Assembly: GCA_009667805.1 (NCBI GenBank)
Contig: CM019063.1
Coordinates: forward strand, 53,242,881-53,306,880
Length of the DNA: 64,000 bases
Source: Leptobrachium leishanense
Lineage: Eukaryota; Chordata; Amphibia; Anura; Megophryidae
Direction of reading: 5' to 3'
The notes beneath the pieces are model-generated. The model was not told the origin of the DNA. It made no database searches and was given only the letters and a program-made list of their open reading frames with translations. The stretch's first letter is position 1; every line of letters begins with the position of its first letter. Both the position numbers and the translations under genes were made by a program. Shown here one piece after another: positions 33,602 to 45,009 of the stretch.

Positions 33602-34712
33602 GGTGGTTTCATTCGACAGGTTTATTCAGGCGAATCCCATAGGCTTCAATGTTAAAAATATTCCCGTTTTAATTCAATATCTAATTAACCAATTATTATT
33701 TTAATCTTCAGTAAAAAGTCTTTTTATTGATTGATTTTTTTAGGATCTTTTAGGCATTTTTCAGGATTTTTTCGGCAATCCCCCCCCCCCCGTTTTTCTT
33801 TTAATAGTGGCTTTTCTTTTTTTGTAACAGACCTTTTTATTATCATTCATAGGATCTTATGTGTAAATTCCAGACATTTTTGTATACTGTTTTTTTTTTG
33901 CAAACAGCGTTTAAATTTTGACACTTTTAGGCTAGGGTCAGACTGAGGCAGTGCGAACGCGCGTTCTGGCGCACTTAATCACGGCCGTGCTAGCAGCAGA
34001 TGCCGGGCAATGACGGCCAATATACGAAGTACGGTCGCACAAAAGTCCGGCTGCGCAACGCAAGTGGAAAATGAACGCATTTTTTCGAGAACGTTAAACC
34101 ACTAGTACTGACGTACAGAGTGCGCTGCGTCCGCTAGCGGCGTGTGTGCGTGATTAGGAGACATCAGACGCTGCTAATGTCCGGCCAACATAACGTCCAG
34201 ATGCAAGAAGTGTTTTATTGATGATCCGTACAAAATCACGGATGAAACTGCGCATAGTATGACCGCTATTGCGTATTCCGGGAAAAAATACGTCCATTCT
34301 TCGAACGCACATTTTCACGGACAACGTGAAAAATGCGTTAGTCTGACCCTAGCCTTAATAGTTTTTTTGGGGGGGGTTTAACCTGTTCGTCAGCTTTTTG
34401 CGGCGGCTGGTCGGTGCTGTGTTCGGCAGATCGTCGGCTTTATTTGGACGTGTTCAGCGTGTTTTTTGTGGCGGTTTGAAGTAATCCTATACGTTGGAAC
34501 GTATTGGCTGAACTTTTTCTGTGGATTGTCGGCTTTTTTTGGACAAGTTTTCAGCGGTTTTGCGGCAGATATTTGGATCTGTTCCTTGCAATCTGAGGAC
34601 CCTGCGGTGAATGCTGATTTCACCGCAGGATCGGGGAATTGATTCCCCAAAGCGCGAGGAACGAGGGACCACCGAAATGTCCTTGATATTTCGGTGCTCT
34701 CTGAATAGCCCC
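33602..34712 (-). mobile_element. F1 snap-back MITE, copy h, interrupted
   Basis: Reverse-oriented F1: GTTTATTCAGGCGAATCCCA, the core at 33634-33735, then after the 425-bp MITE the left-arm words GTTCGTCAGC, ACCCTGCGGTGAATGCTG and the hairpin ending CGGTGCTCTCTGAATAGCCCC. The other terminus is missing at the junction with the LINE fragment. Confidence 0.78.
33930..34354 (+). mobile_element. 425-bp Harbinger-like MITE, copy 1
   Basis: The ends are GGCTAGGGTCAGACT and AGTCTGACCCTAGCC, with TTA on both sides (33927-33929, 34355-34357). Length 425 bp, GC-rich with many CpG. Copy 2 at 44277-44701 has the same length and is almost identical in reverse orientation (a handful of differences on reading), indicating recent activity. 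Confidence 0.92.
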
Positions 34713-34879
34713 ATATGTGATTTTGTTTTTGCTTGGCGTCTCACATTAGAGATGGGAAGGTCTGATATTTACACTGAGGCTATTTCTGGTTTTACATTTC
34801 AAAGACTTATAATTTGATAAGAAACAAAGACTTTATAACCACGCAACATCAGGCATATACAGGACAGTTTCTTTAGTCT

Positions 34880-35050
34880 TCTGGCGACTTGGTGGATTTT
34901 TTTTACGGCTGGTCGGTGCTGTGCTCGTCGGCTGAGCTTGGCAGCTGTCTGGTGTGTTTGCAGCGTATGTCTGGCGGGTTGGCGGCTGGCTGGTTTGGGG
35001 ATGGTTGGCAGCCAGTGAGTTTGCAGCGGGTTTGCTAAGGTGCTAACACT
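34880..35050. mobile_element. F1 left-arm fragment
   Basis: Words such as GGCTGGTCGGTGCTGTGCTC and GTCTGGCGGGTTGGCGGCTG are those of the reverse F1 left arm. No termini, so this is a scrap. Confidence 0.45.
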
Positions 35051-35133
35051 TTTTAAATTCAGCTGGGAATGTGTCTGAATGACGTCTCCCTAGATGATCC
35101 TCAATGGAGCCCAGAACTACAGTAACTCCTTTT

Positions 35134-35152
35134 GGCCAGTAGATGGCGACAT
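35134..35152 (+). promoter_or_regulatory. CTCF-like motif
   Basis: GGCCAGTAGATGGCGACAT agrees with the CTCF core consensus. It lies in non-repetitive sequence, between an F1 scrap and a TTAA element. Confidence 0.4.
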
Positions 35153-35175
35153 CTTCCTGCCAAATAGGTTATTAA

Positions 35176-36407
35176 CCCTTTTGCTGCTGAGGACGCGCTC
35201 AGCGCATCCACCCGCAGGTAACGTTCCTTGCGGTGGACGCGCTCAGTGCGTCCTCCCTTTGGGGCCAGCGTTCGGCCGGGTTCCGACCGATCGCTGGCCC
35301 CCCCGGTGCGGGCTGACATCCTCGATGTCAGCACAGCACCCGGAACCGCCGCCGACCTAATTAGGTGTCATTGCGGCGGCGCGATGACACCTAATTCAGG
35401 CGCCCCCCCGCATGTGCGGAGGAGGCGCCTGAAAGGGAGGGGGGGAGGTCCTTCGGACCTCTCTACCTCCCGATCGCCAGCGTTGCAAGGTTAATCCAGG
35501 CACCGTTTGGAAGGGCACAGCCTGCCCTTCCTAACGGTACCTGGAATTAACCCCATGGGGGCTGGATCACGAATCGGCACCGAAAAGCGCCGGTTCGTGA
35601 TCCTTTCCCAGAGCTGGCCGACATCTTGGATGTCGTCCAAGCTTCTGGGAATGCCCCCTGAGGCCTGGCGTCATCGTGCATAGCATGATGACGCCAGTCC
35701 TGGAGTTAACCCCTAACTGCCACCAATGGTGGAGATAGGGGGTTCCAATGAACCCCCTGTCTCCCGATCCATGGCAGTTAGGGGTTAATGTTTGATTTTG
35801 TTGGATCGGCCAGAGCATGGCCGTTCCAACGATACCAAACATAAGTATGAAAAAAGTTAAAAAAAAAAAAAAAAAAAAATATTTAAAAAATAAATTATAA
35901 AAAAAAATAAACAAGTTTTTTTTTCTTTTTTTTGGTTCGTTAATGCAGAAATATTGTTCCCATTTCAATTATAATGTGAAAAATGATGCTGCACTAACGA
36001 TTTTTGTATGCGGTGCGTTTGTTAAAAATCGTGTAATTTTCCCCCAAAAAAAATGTAACGAGACCCCATCTCTAATTTTTTTAACAAGCGCACCCCATAC
36101 AAAATATAACTGCAATTTCTCGCATGTTAAAATGTGAAAAAAAAACTCTTTACACGTTGTAAATTATTGAAAATACATATTTTATTGCATTTTTTGTTAT
36201 AATATACAGACAGGTCATGACGTATACATATAATAATGTCATATCATGGACATATTATGAATCTGCCGAGTCTGACGGAAAGAACGATATATAATATGTC
36301 TGGGTCATATACTAAAATATGCCTTTAAAACACGTTTAAACATGATGAGCAAAATCGGTAAAAATGACCTCAGCACAGAGGCGGGAAATGCCTCAGCAGC
36401 GAAAGGG
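35176..36407. mobile_element. piggyBac-like element with TTAA target
   Basis: The ends CCCTTTTGCTGCTGAGG and, reversed, CCCTTTCGCTGCTGAGGC are flanked by TTAA (35172-35175, 36408-36411). 1,232 bp without a transposase. Internal GC-rich foldbacks include GACATCCTCGATGTCAGC and GGCACCGAAAAGCGCCGGTTC. The same family occurs at 10487, 50605 and 57442. Confidence 0.85.
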
Positions 36408-36411
36408 TTAA

Positions 36412-37376
36412 TGTAATAAGTAAGGAATACATTGGGAATATTCCCATATATTTCTTACTGCATAATTAATTAACAACCTGTTTAAAAATAAATATATATA
36501 TATATCTACATTGGTTCTTGATGGTGTTTTTTTTTTAAAAAAATCACTTGGTAGTGAAGGGGTTAATAGAAAAAGTTTAGTAAATGAAGATGTAGAGAAA
36601 AATGCTTCATCGTCCATTTAAGATAACTACCTGGAAATGCTTATTTTGTAACATGTTCTATTTTTACCCATTTTTCAGATTTATTCATTGGAAACGTAGA
36701 ATTCCCGTACATCTACAGATAACAAACTTCGAAATTTCAGAAAACACCTAAAACGGGGTGCTTTTGTAACTGAAAATAGAAAATAAAACAAAGCATAGAA
36801 GACAGTTGTAGGAAGCAATAATCAGTAAACTAGATGATCCAGACGATGTTTCTTTCATTTTTATATCTCTTCGAAAGCTCAATGGCCGCTGCAGTTTCAT
36901 GAGCCACAAATCTATATCTTTGTTTTTCAAATAAATTGAAGCGTTCCGTTCCATTTGTTCCCTAATGTCTTATTATAAAGTCAAAAAGCACAACCAAAAA
37001 ATAAATTACACAATTAATTAGGAGTTCTGTGATATGACTTCTTTTCCAGTTGATAAACAAGTGACTTCAAATGAAGGATGAAGCAGATTATACAGAGAGC
37101 TGGCGATTAATCTGACATAAGGTTCTTTGAATGGCTGGAAGAATGAACTTTCATAATCGTTTATTTAGATAAAGCAGCCTTTCATTGCATTGAGACAAAA
37201 TTGATGCACTTTGCGTAAACTCTTTGCTAAAAGGACAGATTTCTTAAAAAAAAAATTAGGAAAACCAAAAGTTAATTATTTAAAGAAAAAATAACTTTTT
37301 AGCTAAGTTAGGCCTCCAGTTGTGGGAGGATTTTTTGTATAATAATCTGATTTTGTTACCATGGTAATCAGTAGAC
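36412..37376. other. apparently unique DNA, no gene recognised
   Basis: AT-rich sequence with no match inside the window and no recognisable coding frame. A (TA)n tract lies near 36495. Confidence 0.35.
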
Positions 37377-37693
37377 ATCTGCATTTCATATCGTCAAAAC
37401 TTTGTTTTCGTCCGAAATTTATATTTTCATAATTTTTTTCGAAATCGATCCGAAACGATATCAAATGATTCAAAATTGATCTGAAATTATATCAAACTAT
37501 TTGAAAATGAGCCAAAATGATATCAAACGGAATGAGAATGATCCTAAACGAGAAAAATGTAACGAAAATTACCCAAAACGGAACAAAAAGTTCCACAATG
37601 AAAAAAAAAACAGACTTAAAATGACACACAGCAAAATAAAATGGAACAAAATGATTTCAAAGTAATAAAACTGGGGATTTTTTTAACATTGCA

Positions 37694-39222
37694 ACTTACA
37701 GGAAGGGTTGGCTGCAACCACCAAATGCATCCAGCCCAACAACATGTGTAGAACATAACAAAGAAAAAAATGTCATCTGCGCTTAGTCCAATTATACCGT
37801 GTGAAACTAAACACAATTAGAGGTTTGGTTTCTTATTAATGGCCATTATAAGACTAGATCGCCCGCCAACGTCACGGCACCTCTATAAGGGCGAGTCCTA
37901 ACCAACCCTTCGGGGAATAGGCGCAACCCCACCCCTCCTGCACTATGTATGTTTCAATGTACTTCCAGCCAGGTCATCCCTGCAGCAAGACTCCGCTCCG
38001 TGTCTTTGTTTTGATCCCAAAGTGGATTTTGTTTCTGGGGGAGCATAAATAAAGGCCCACCAGTCTACCTCATGTTTGACAAACAGCATGAGCAGGTATG
38101 GTTTGCTATGTAGCAGCCTGTGGTTTCATTTTGGTTAGGACTCGCCCTTATAGAGGTGCCGTGACGTTGGCGGACGAGCTAGTCTTATTATGGCCATTAA
38201 TAAGAAACCAAACCACTAATTGTGTTTAGTTTCACACAGTATAATTGGAGTAAGCGCAGATGACATTTTTTTCTTTGTTATGTTCTACACATGTTGTTGG
38301 ACTGGATGCATTTGGTGGTTGCAGCCAACCCTTCGGGGAATAGGCGCGACCCCACCCCTCCTGCACTATGTATGCTTCAATGTACTTCCAGCCAGGTCAT
38401 CCCTGCAGCAAGACTCCGCTCCGAGTTTTTGTTTTGATCCCAAAGTGGATTTTGTTTCTGGGGGAGCATAAATAAAGGCCCACCAGTCTACCTCATGTTT
38501 GACAAGCAACATGAGCAGGTATGGTTTGCTATGTAGCAGCCTGTGGTTTCATTTTGGTTAGGACTCGCCCTTATAGAGGTGCCGTGACGTTGGCGGGCGA
38601 GCTAGTCTTATAATGGCCATTAATAAGAAACCAAACCTCTAATTGTGTTTAGTTTCACACGGTATAATTGGAGTAAGCGCAGATTACATTTTTTTCTTTG
38701 TTATGTTCTACACATGTTGTTGGGCTGGATGCATTGGGTGGTTGCAGCCAACCCTTCGGGGAATAGGCGCGACCCCACCCCTCCTGCACTATGTATGTTT
38801 CAATGTACTTCCAGCCAGGTCATCCCTGCAGCAAGACTCCGCTCTGTGTCTTGGTTTTGATCCCAAAGTGGATTTTGTTTCTGGGGGAGCATAAATAAAG
38901 GCCCACCAGTCTACCTCATGTTTGACAAGCAGCGCAGCATGAGCAGGTATGGTTTGCTATGTAGCAGCCTGTGGTTTCATTTTGGTTAGGACTCGCCCTT
39001 ATAGAGGTGCCGTGACGTTGGCGGGCGAGCTAGTCTTATAATGGCCATTAATAAGAAACCAAACCTCTAATTGTGTTTAGTTTCACACGGTATAATTGGA
39101 GTAAGCACAGATGACATTTTTTTCTTTGTTATGTTCTACACATGTTGTTGGGCTGGATGCATTTGGTGGTTGCAGCCAACCCTTCGGGGAATAGGCGCGA
39201 CCCCACCCCTCCTGCACTATAC
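37694..39222. repeat. about 425-bp tandem repeats preceded by an inverted part
   Basis: Direct units start at CAACCCTTCGGGGAATAGGC at 37903, 38325, 38749 and 39177 (periods 422, 424 and 428; last one cut at 39222). Segment 37694-37902 is the inverse of the last half of a unit, from GGACTCGCCCTTATAGAGG to CAACCCTTC. Each unit holds GAGCATAAATAAAGGCCCAC, a TATA-like context, and a frame of 83 codons repeated because the DNA is repeated. Direct plus inverted arrangement recalls DIRS/Ngaro termini or LTR arrays, but no recombinase is present. Confidence 0.85.
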
Positions 39223-40262
39223 TGATAAAAGTATTCATCCTCCTTTCCACCAACCCCCCTTAACTGTATTTTTGGAAAATGGTAAAACAAACATTCGTTT
39301 TTTTGCACAGAGATTTAAAAAAAATACCAAATTTCACACCTGTAACATCTTCAGTTTTTGAAATATAGGTATACTGATAAAAGTATTCAACCCCCCTTTT
39401 TGCCCCCCCCATCTTTGGAAAATGATAAAATACGTGTTTTTTTTGTATTTCTGAATCTGAATCTAAATACGAATTTTCACGCCTGTAACATAGTCTGTTT
39501 ATGAAATATACGTATCCTGTTTAAAAGTATTCATCACCCCATTGGGATTTATGGAAAATGGTAATTTTTCAAGAAGGTTGTAAATACCAAATTTCACACC
39601 TGTGACATCTTTGATTTTTGAAATATAGGTATACTGATGAAAGTATTCAAACCCTTTTTCTCCCCCATCCCTAAACTGAATTGTCATAAAATGATAAAAC
39701 ACATGTTTGGTTTTTTCACAAAGATTGTAAATACCAAATTTCACACCTGTAGCATCTTTGGTTTTTGAAATACAGGTACTCTGATAAAAGTATTCATACC
39801 CCTTTCCCCCGACCCCCCCCTTAACTGGATTTTCGGAAAATAGTAAAACATATGTTTGGGTTTTTGCATGAAGATTGTAAATACCAAATTTCACACCTGT
39901 AACATCTTTGGTTTTTGAAATATAGGTATACTGATAGACGTATTCAACCCCCCACAATGGATTTTCGAAAAATAGTAAAATATGTGGTTTTTTTTCTCAA
40001 GACAAATCTAAATACCAATTTTCAGGCCTGTAACATCTTCTGTTTTTGAGATATAGGTATCCTGTTTAAAATATTCAACCCCCTTTTTCACCCCCTTAGG
40101 GGTGGAGTTTCCAAAAATCCTTCCTTAGTGGATGTCTACGACATAAAAACAGTGCACCTTCAAAATTTCATGTTCCTAGGTTAAACGATTTCAGCTGGGC
40201 GTTGATGAGTCAGTCAGTCAGTCTGTCAGTCTGTCAGTCAAGACTTTTGCGTGTATATATAT
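39222..40262 (-). mobile_element. repeat-rich element, second copy, reverse
   Basis: Reverse copy of the element at 7385-9990: the head with TGAGTCAGTCAGTCAGTCTG and the inverse of AACCTAGGAACATG lies at 40120-40262. The body of about 145-bp units, mostly type B (ATTTCACACCTGTAACATC), extends leftwards. The GCTAGT tail is missing where it abuts the 425-bp repeats. AAATCTATATATAT adjoins the head, as at 7377. Confidence 0.7.
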
Positions 40263-40403
40263 AGATTTCATACACCGTTTATTTTTTTAACTTGCAGCAA
40301 TAAGCCATTTTGTTTATTTATATTTTTAGGATTTATTTGGGATTTTTTGGGAGAAATTTTAGGTTTCCCAACTTATTTTAAAGAAACAAGGCTTTTTTCC
40401 CCC

Positions 40404-40500
40404 ATAGGTTTCAATGTAAAAAAATATTCACGCTTTTATTAAATATCTTTTAAGCCGTTTATTTTTTTCACTTCCAGCAATTAGCCATTTTGTTTACTTA
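40404..40500 (-). mobile_element. diverged F1-type core
   Basis: CCCATAGGTTTCAATGTAAA, then TTATTAAATATCTTTTAAGC and a TTTGTTTACTT end, resemble the reverse core of F1 elements with many substitutions. A second partial core lies at 40263-40330. Confidence 0.5.
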
Positions 40501-40612
40501 TTTTTTACGCTTTTTTTGTCATTTTTCGGGATTTTTTGGGTGAAAGTTTAGGTTTCCCAACTTTTTTTAACAGTTTTCTTTCAATAGTTTTTTGCAAACA
40601 GCGAAACGCTGA

Positions 40613-40735
40613 TAATGAATCGGATCCGATCCAATAAGGAATCGGATCCGATCCGATAAATGAATCAGATCCGATCCGATAAATGAATCAGATCCGATCT
40701 GATAAATGAATCGGATCCGATAAATGAATAGGATA
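40613..40735. repeat. 23-bp tandem repeat GAATCGGATCCGATCCGATAAAT
   Basis: About five units built on ATGAATCGGATCCGATCC, slightly shortened in the last ones. GGATCC and GATCCGATC are palindromic, so the array can form foldbacks. Confidence 0.9.
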
Positions 40736-41553
40736 GGTTTCGAAATTATGGTATCTGAAAACCAAAGTGATCTGAAAACGATATTGGACGATCCGATATG
40801 TCAGATTGGTCTGAAATTACGAATCGCGGTGAAATATCGAACGACCCAAAATGAAAAAAAACTGTTTAAAATGGCCCAAAATCACCCGAAGCAGAAAAAA
40901 AACCAGGACAAAAGTTTTCGAAATAAAAAAAAATGCTGTGCATAATTCTAGTAATTAGTCTCCTGAAGTGATAACTAAAGGTAACCACTATAGGGGTTAT
41001 TTAGAGAGCACCAAATGTCGCTGACATTTTGGTGCTCTCTCGTTTCCCGCGCTTTCCTACACGTCGGGGAATCAATCCTTATCCTGCGGTGTATTCAGCA
41101 TTTCCTGCAGGGTCCCCGGAGTGCAGGGAAAACCCTCCGCAAACTTGTCGAACACCAACTGAACACTCACTGAAAACCCACAAAAACCACTGGAAAAAGC
41201 CAACTAGCCGCAGATCACAGCGCAGAGCAGCCGCTGGAAAAAGCCAACAAGCTGAAGAACAGGGTTAAAAAAAAAGTACGCTTGAAAGTTTAAAAATTAA
41301 AACGCTGTTTGCAAAAAAACTACTGAACGAAAATGCCTGGAATTTACATATAAGATCCAATGAATGATAATAAAAAGGGCTGTTACAGAAAAAAGAAAAC
41401 ACGATTAAAAAAAACCCCAGAAAAATAAATTTGCCGAAAAAATCTCTAAAAATGCCTGAAAGATCCTAAAAAAATCAATAAATAAAGTGACTTTTACTGC
41501 AGATTAAAATAATAAACGGTTTATAAGATATTGGGTAAAAACGGGAATATTTA

Positions 41554-43201
41554 CAGTCAGGTCCAGAAATATTGGGACATCGACACAATTCTAACATCTT
41601 TGGCTCTATACACCACCACAATGGAGTTGGAATGAAACAAACACAATGAGCTTTAACTGCAGACTGTCAGCTTTAATTTGAGGGTATGTACATCCAACTC
41701 AGGTGAACGGTGTAGGACTTACAGCAGTTTGCAGATGTGCCTCCCACTTGTTAAGGGACCAAAAGTAATGGGACAATTGGCTTCTCAGCTGTTCCATGGC
41801 CAGGGTGTGTGATATTCCCTCATTACCGCGATTACAATGTGCAGATAAAAGGCCCAGAGTTCATTTTAAGTGTGCTATTTGCATTTGGAATCTGTTGCTG
41901 TCAACTCTCAAGATGAGCTCCAAAGAGCCTCCACTAACAGTGAAGCAAGCCATCATTAGGCTGAAGAAACAAAACAAACCCATCAGAGAGATAGCAAGAA
42001 CATTAGGCGGGCCAAAACAACTGTTTGGAACATTCTCAAAAGGAAGGAACGCACCGGTGAGCTCAGCAACACCAAAAGACCCGGGAGACCACGGAAAACA
42101 ACTGTGGTGGATGAATGAAGAATTCTTTCCCTGGTGAAGAAAACACCCTTCACAACAGTTGGCCAGATCAAGAACACTCTCCAGGAGGTAGGTGTATGTG
42201 TGTCAAAGTCAAAAATCAAGAGAAGACTTCACCAGAGTAAATACAGAGGGTTCACTACAAGATGTAAACCATTGGTGAGCCTCAAAAACAGGAAGGCCAG
42301 ATTAGAGTTTGCCAAACAACACCTAACAAAGCCTTCACAGTTCTGGAACAATATCCTATGGACAGATGAGACCAAGATCAACTTGTACCAGAGTGATGGG
42401 GAGAGAAGAGTATGGAGAAGGAAAGGAACTGCTCATGATCCTAAGCATACCACCTCATCAGTGAAGCATTGTGGTGGTAGTGTCATGACGTGGGCATGTA
42501 TGGCTGCCAATGGAACTGGTTCTCTTGTATTTATTGATGATGTGACTGCTGACAAAAGCAGCAGGATGAATTCTGAAGTGTTTCGGGTAATATTATCTGT
42601 TTATATTCAGCCAAATGCTGCAGAACTCATTGGACGGCGCTTCACAGTGCAGATGGACAATGACCCAAAGCATACTGCAAAAGCAACCAAAGAGTTTTTG
42701 AAGGGACAGAAGTGGAATGTTATGCAATGGCCAAGTCAATCACCTGACCTGAATCCCATTGAGCATGCATTTCACTTGCTGAAGACGAAACTGAAGGGAA
42801 AATGCCCCAAGAACAAGCAGGAACTGAAGACAGTTGCAGTAGAGGCCTGGCAGAGCATCACCAGGGATGAAACCCAGCGTCTGGTGATGTCTATGCGTTC
42901 CAGACTTCAGGCTGTGATTGACAGCAAAGGATTTGCAACCAAGTATTAAGAAGGGAAAGTTTGATTTATGATTATTATTCTGTCCCATTATCTTTGGTCC
43001 CTTAACAAGTGGAGGCACATATGCAAACTGCTGTAAGTCCTACACCGTTCACCTGAGTTGGATGTACATACCCTCAAATTAAAGCTGACAGTCTGCAGTT
43101 ACAGCACATTGTGTTTGTTTCATTCCAACTCCCTTGTGGTGGTGTATAGAGCCAAAGATGTTAGAATTGTGTTGATGTCCCAATATTTCTGGACCTGACT
43201 G
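41554..43201 (+). mobile_element. Tc1/mariner transposon, 1.65 kb
   Basis: Terminal inverted repeats of about 225 bp begin CAGTCAGGTCCAGAAATATT and end AATATTTCTGGACCTGACTG; TA flanks both ends (41552-41553, 43202-43203). Length is typical for Tc1. The F1 core is precisely continuous when it is removed. The transposase is disrupted, so it can be moved only in trans. Confidence 0.96.
41913..42949 (+). pseudogene. Tc1 transposase, one frameshift and one stop
   Basis: DDE transposase of about 345 codons starting at ATG 41913 (MSSKEPPLTVKQAI). The DNA-binding part has IREIARTLG and, in another frame, a GRPRK motif. A one-base loss lies at about 42006-42013 (GGCGGGCC), and TGA at 42116-42118 stops the frame (GATGAATGA, probably CGA before a C-to-T change). 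The catalytic part is open from 42119 to 42949: D in WTDETK (42365-42367), D in QMDNDPKHTA (42656-42658), E in DLNPIEHAF (42761-42763), with 34 residues between the last two, the DD34E signature of Tc1. Confidence 0.94.
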
Positions 43202-43689
43202 TATAACATTGAAGCCTATGGGGATCGTGTGAGTAAACCTGCTGAATGAAAACGCCGAATAAAAGGGCATTTCGGCAACTTTTCTTTGCTGTTCAGTGTC
43301 TCTGAATAGATTAACCATTTCTTCTCTATGGGGAATTTAACTGCCGCCGAACAGGCACCGTACGTGCAAGCAATTCGCCAAAGTTTGGCGAACTGCCTGT
43401 TCTCTGAAAAGCCGAATGGCCTCGAATTGTCAACGTACGCTGAATTTCAGTGTCCGGTTACATTTCGGCGACATTTCGGACCTCTCTGAATAGGCACTTA
43501 TATTGTAACATGTCTCAGTATTGTAGATATTGTAGCTCTGCTCCCAGTGTCTTATTTTTTCTGTCTCCAATGAAATATACGAAGTATTGTTGGGGCTTTT
43601 GTTTTGTTTTTTTGTTTGTTTTTACACTAAATCAGAATTTGATTCCACTCCAAAATGGCGTTTCATCTTTAAGTTTACTTTATCTTATA

Positions 43690-44300
43690 TCTAGGTATGT
43701 GGTTAGACCCAAATCTATCCTTTGGCCCCACATCGAAAAACTTTCATCTAAAACTTACCCCAAAATAGGTGCCCTCCCTGTACAGAAACAAATCCTGCTT
43801 GTGCCCCCGCGGTAAGAAAGCAGATTTGATTGTACAACAAATGCTTATGCCGGCTATTGAATACGGAGATGTAGTGTATGCAGCCGCCCCGCAAACACAC
43901 CTCCAGAAACTTACTACATTGTATAACTCATTCTGCCGCTTTGTGCTACAATGTAACTACATGACCCACCATTGTGACATGTTAAAAGAACTAAACTGTC
44001 CGTCGCTGGAATCTAGACGCACCCTTCACCTTTCCAACCTGGTGTTTAATAGCTTTTCTGGGAAGTTGCCACCCTACCTGAATAGGCTGCTTCCCCCAGC
44101 AGCTCCCTCATCCTATAACCTTCGATCCAGGACCAGCACCTTACTTGCAATACCACAATACAAAAAGAAAGTGTCTCGATCCTCATTTTCCTACAGAGCA
44201 CCGCAATTATGGAATAACGTCCCAGACACCATCAAATCTTCCCCCAGTCTTAAGTCACTCAAGAGCTCCCTATTAAGGCTAGGGTCAGACTAACGCATTT
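43690..44300 (+). pseudogene. LINE ORF2 C-terminal fragment
   Basis: A frame change near 43770 separates WPHIEKLSSKTYPKIGAL from LYRNKSCLCPRGKKADLIVQ. Then MPAIEYGDVVYAAAP, NSFCRFVLQCNY, YNLRSRTSTLLAIPQYKKK and SYRAPQLWNNVPDTIKSSPS follow, the usual C-terminal region of L2/Rex-group LINEs. No catalytic residues. The last codons are supplied by the inserted MITE; in the copy at 47880 they read SSLLTYLNTE instead. Confidence 0.85.
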
Positions 44301-44701
44301 TTCACGTTGTCCGTGAAAATGTGCGTTCGAAGAATGGACGTATTTTTTCACGGAATACGCAATAGCGGTCATACTATGCGCAGTTTCATCCGTGATTTTG
44401 TACGGATCATCAATAAAACACTTCTTGCATCTGGACGTTATGTTGGCCGGACATTAGCAGTGTCTGATGTCTCCAATTCACGCACACACGCCTCTAGCGG
44501 ACGCAGCGCACTCTGTACGTCAGTACTAGTGGTTTAACGTTCTCGAAAAAATGTGTTCATTTTCCACTTGCGTTGCGCAGCCGGACTTTTGTGCGACCGT
44601 ACTTCGTATATTGGCCGTCATTGCCCGGCATCTGCTGCTAGTGCGGCCGTGATTAAGTGCGCCAGAACGCGCGTTCGCACTGCCTCAGTCTGACCCTAGC
44701 C
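44277..44701 (-). mobile_element. 425-bp Harbinger-like MITE, copy 2
   Basis: Same ends and the same length as 33930-34354, reverse orientation. TAA flanks both sides (44274-44276, 44702-44704), which is the inverse of TTA as expected. The LINE at 47900 shows the empty site (CTTACTAACATACC). Confidence 0.93.
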
Positions 44702-44712
44702 TAACATACCTC

Positions 44713-44832
44713 AATGCAGAATTCACCTGTGAACATGTAACACAGTGACTATATACAGAATGCACCTGTAAACATGTAACACAGTGACTATATACAGAAT
44801 GCACCTGTAAACATGTAACACAGTGACTATAT
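44713..44832. repeat. 39-bp repeat, 3 copies, in LINE 3'UTR
   Basis: Units GAATGCACCTGTAAACATG plus TAACACAGTGACTATATACA. The homologous region at 47931-48080 has four. Confidence 0.9.
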
Positions 44833-45009
44833 TTCCTACATATTTATTTTCTGTTAATCTGTATATTTGTGTTTTTAATATCTTGCATTTTACTACTTTG
44901 TATTTCTGTAACAATTCAATGTTCTTGAACCCAGGACATACTTGAAAAAGAGAGAAATCTCAATGTATCCTTCCTGGTAAAATCCTTTCTAAATAAAATA
45001 AATAAATAA

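Larger units (their letters stand above)
37377..40955. mobile_element. composite bounded by AGTAG-ATCTGCA-type ends
   Basis: Left AGTAGACATCTGCATTTC and right, reversed, ACTAGAATTATGCACAGC resemble the ends of the element at 1163-3395. The arms (37395-37600 and 40740-40930) are again degenerate GAAATCGATCCGAAACGAT-type words. Between them lie the 425-bp repeats, a reverse copy of the repeat-rich element, an F1-like core and a 23-bp repeat. The pairing of the two ends is an inference. Confidence 0.45.
40993..43495 (+). mobile_element. F1 snap-back MITE, copy i, split by Tc1
   Basis: Starts GGGGTTATTTAGAGAGCACC with the hairpin AAATGTCGCTGACATTT, has the family words TTTACATATAAGATCCAATG and the core from 41485, broken at 41553 by a Tc1 element and resumed at 43203 (AACATTGAAGCCTATGGGGA). 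Ends near CGGACCTCTCTGAATAGG. Confidence 0.82.
43560..45005 (+). mobile_element. Rex/L2-like LINE 3' end, interrupted by MITE
   Basis: Carries the C-terminal part of ORF2, a 3'UTR with 39-bp repeats (44713-44832) and the 3' tail TCTCAATGTATCCTTCCTGG then CTTTCTAAATAAAATAAATAAAT. The 425-bp MITE interrupts the coding end at 44274. A second copy, without the MITE, lies at 47735-48118. Confidence 0.82.
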
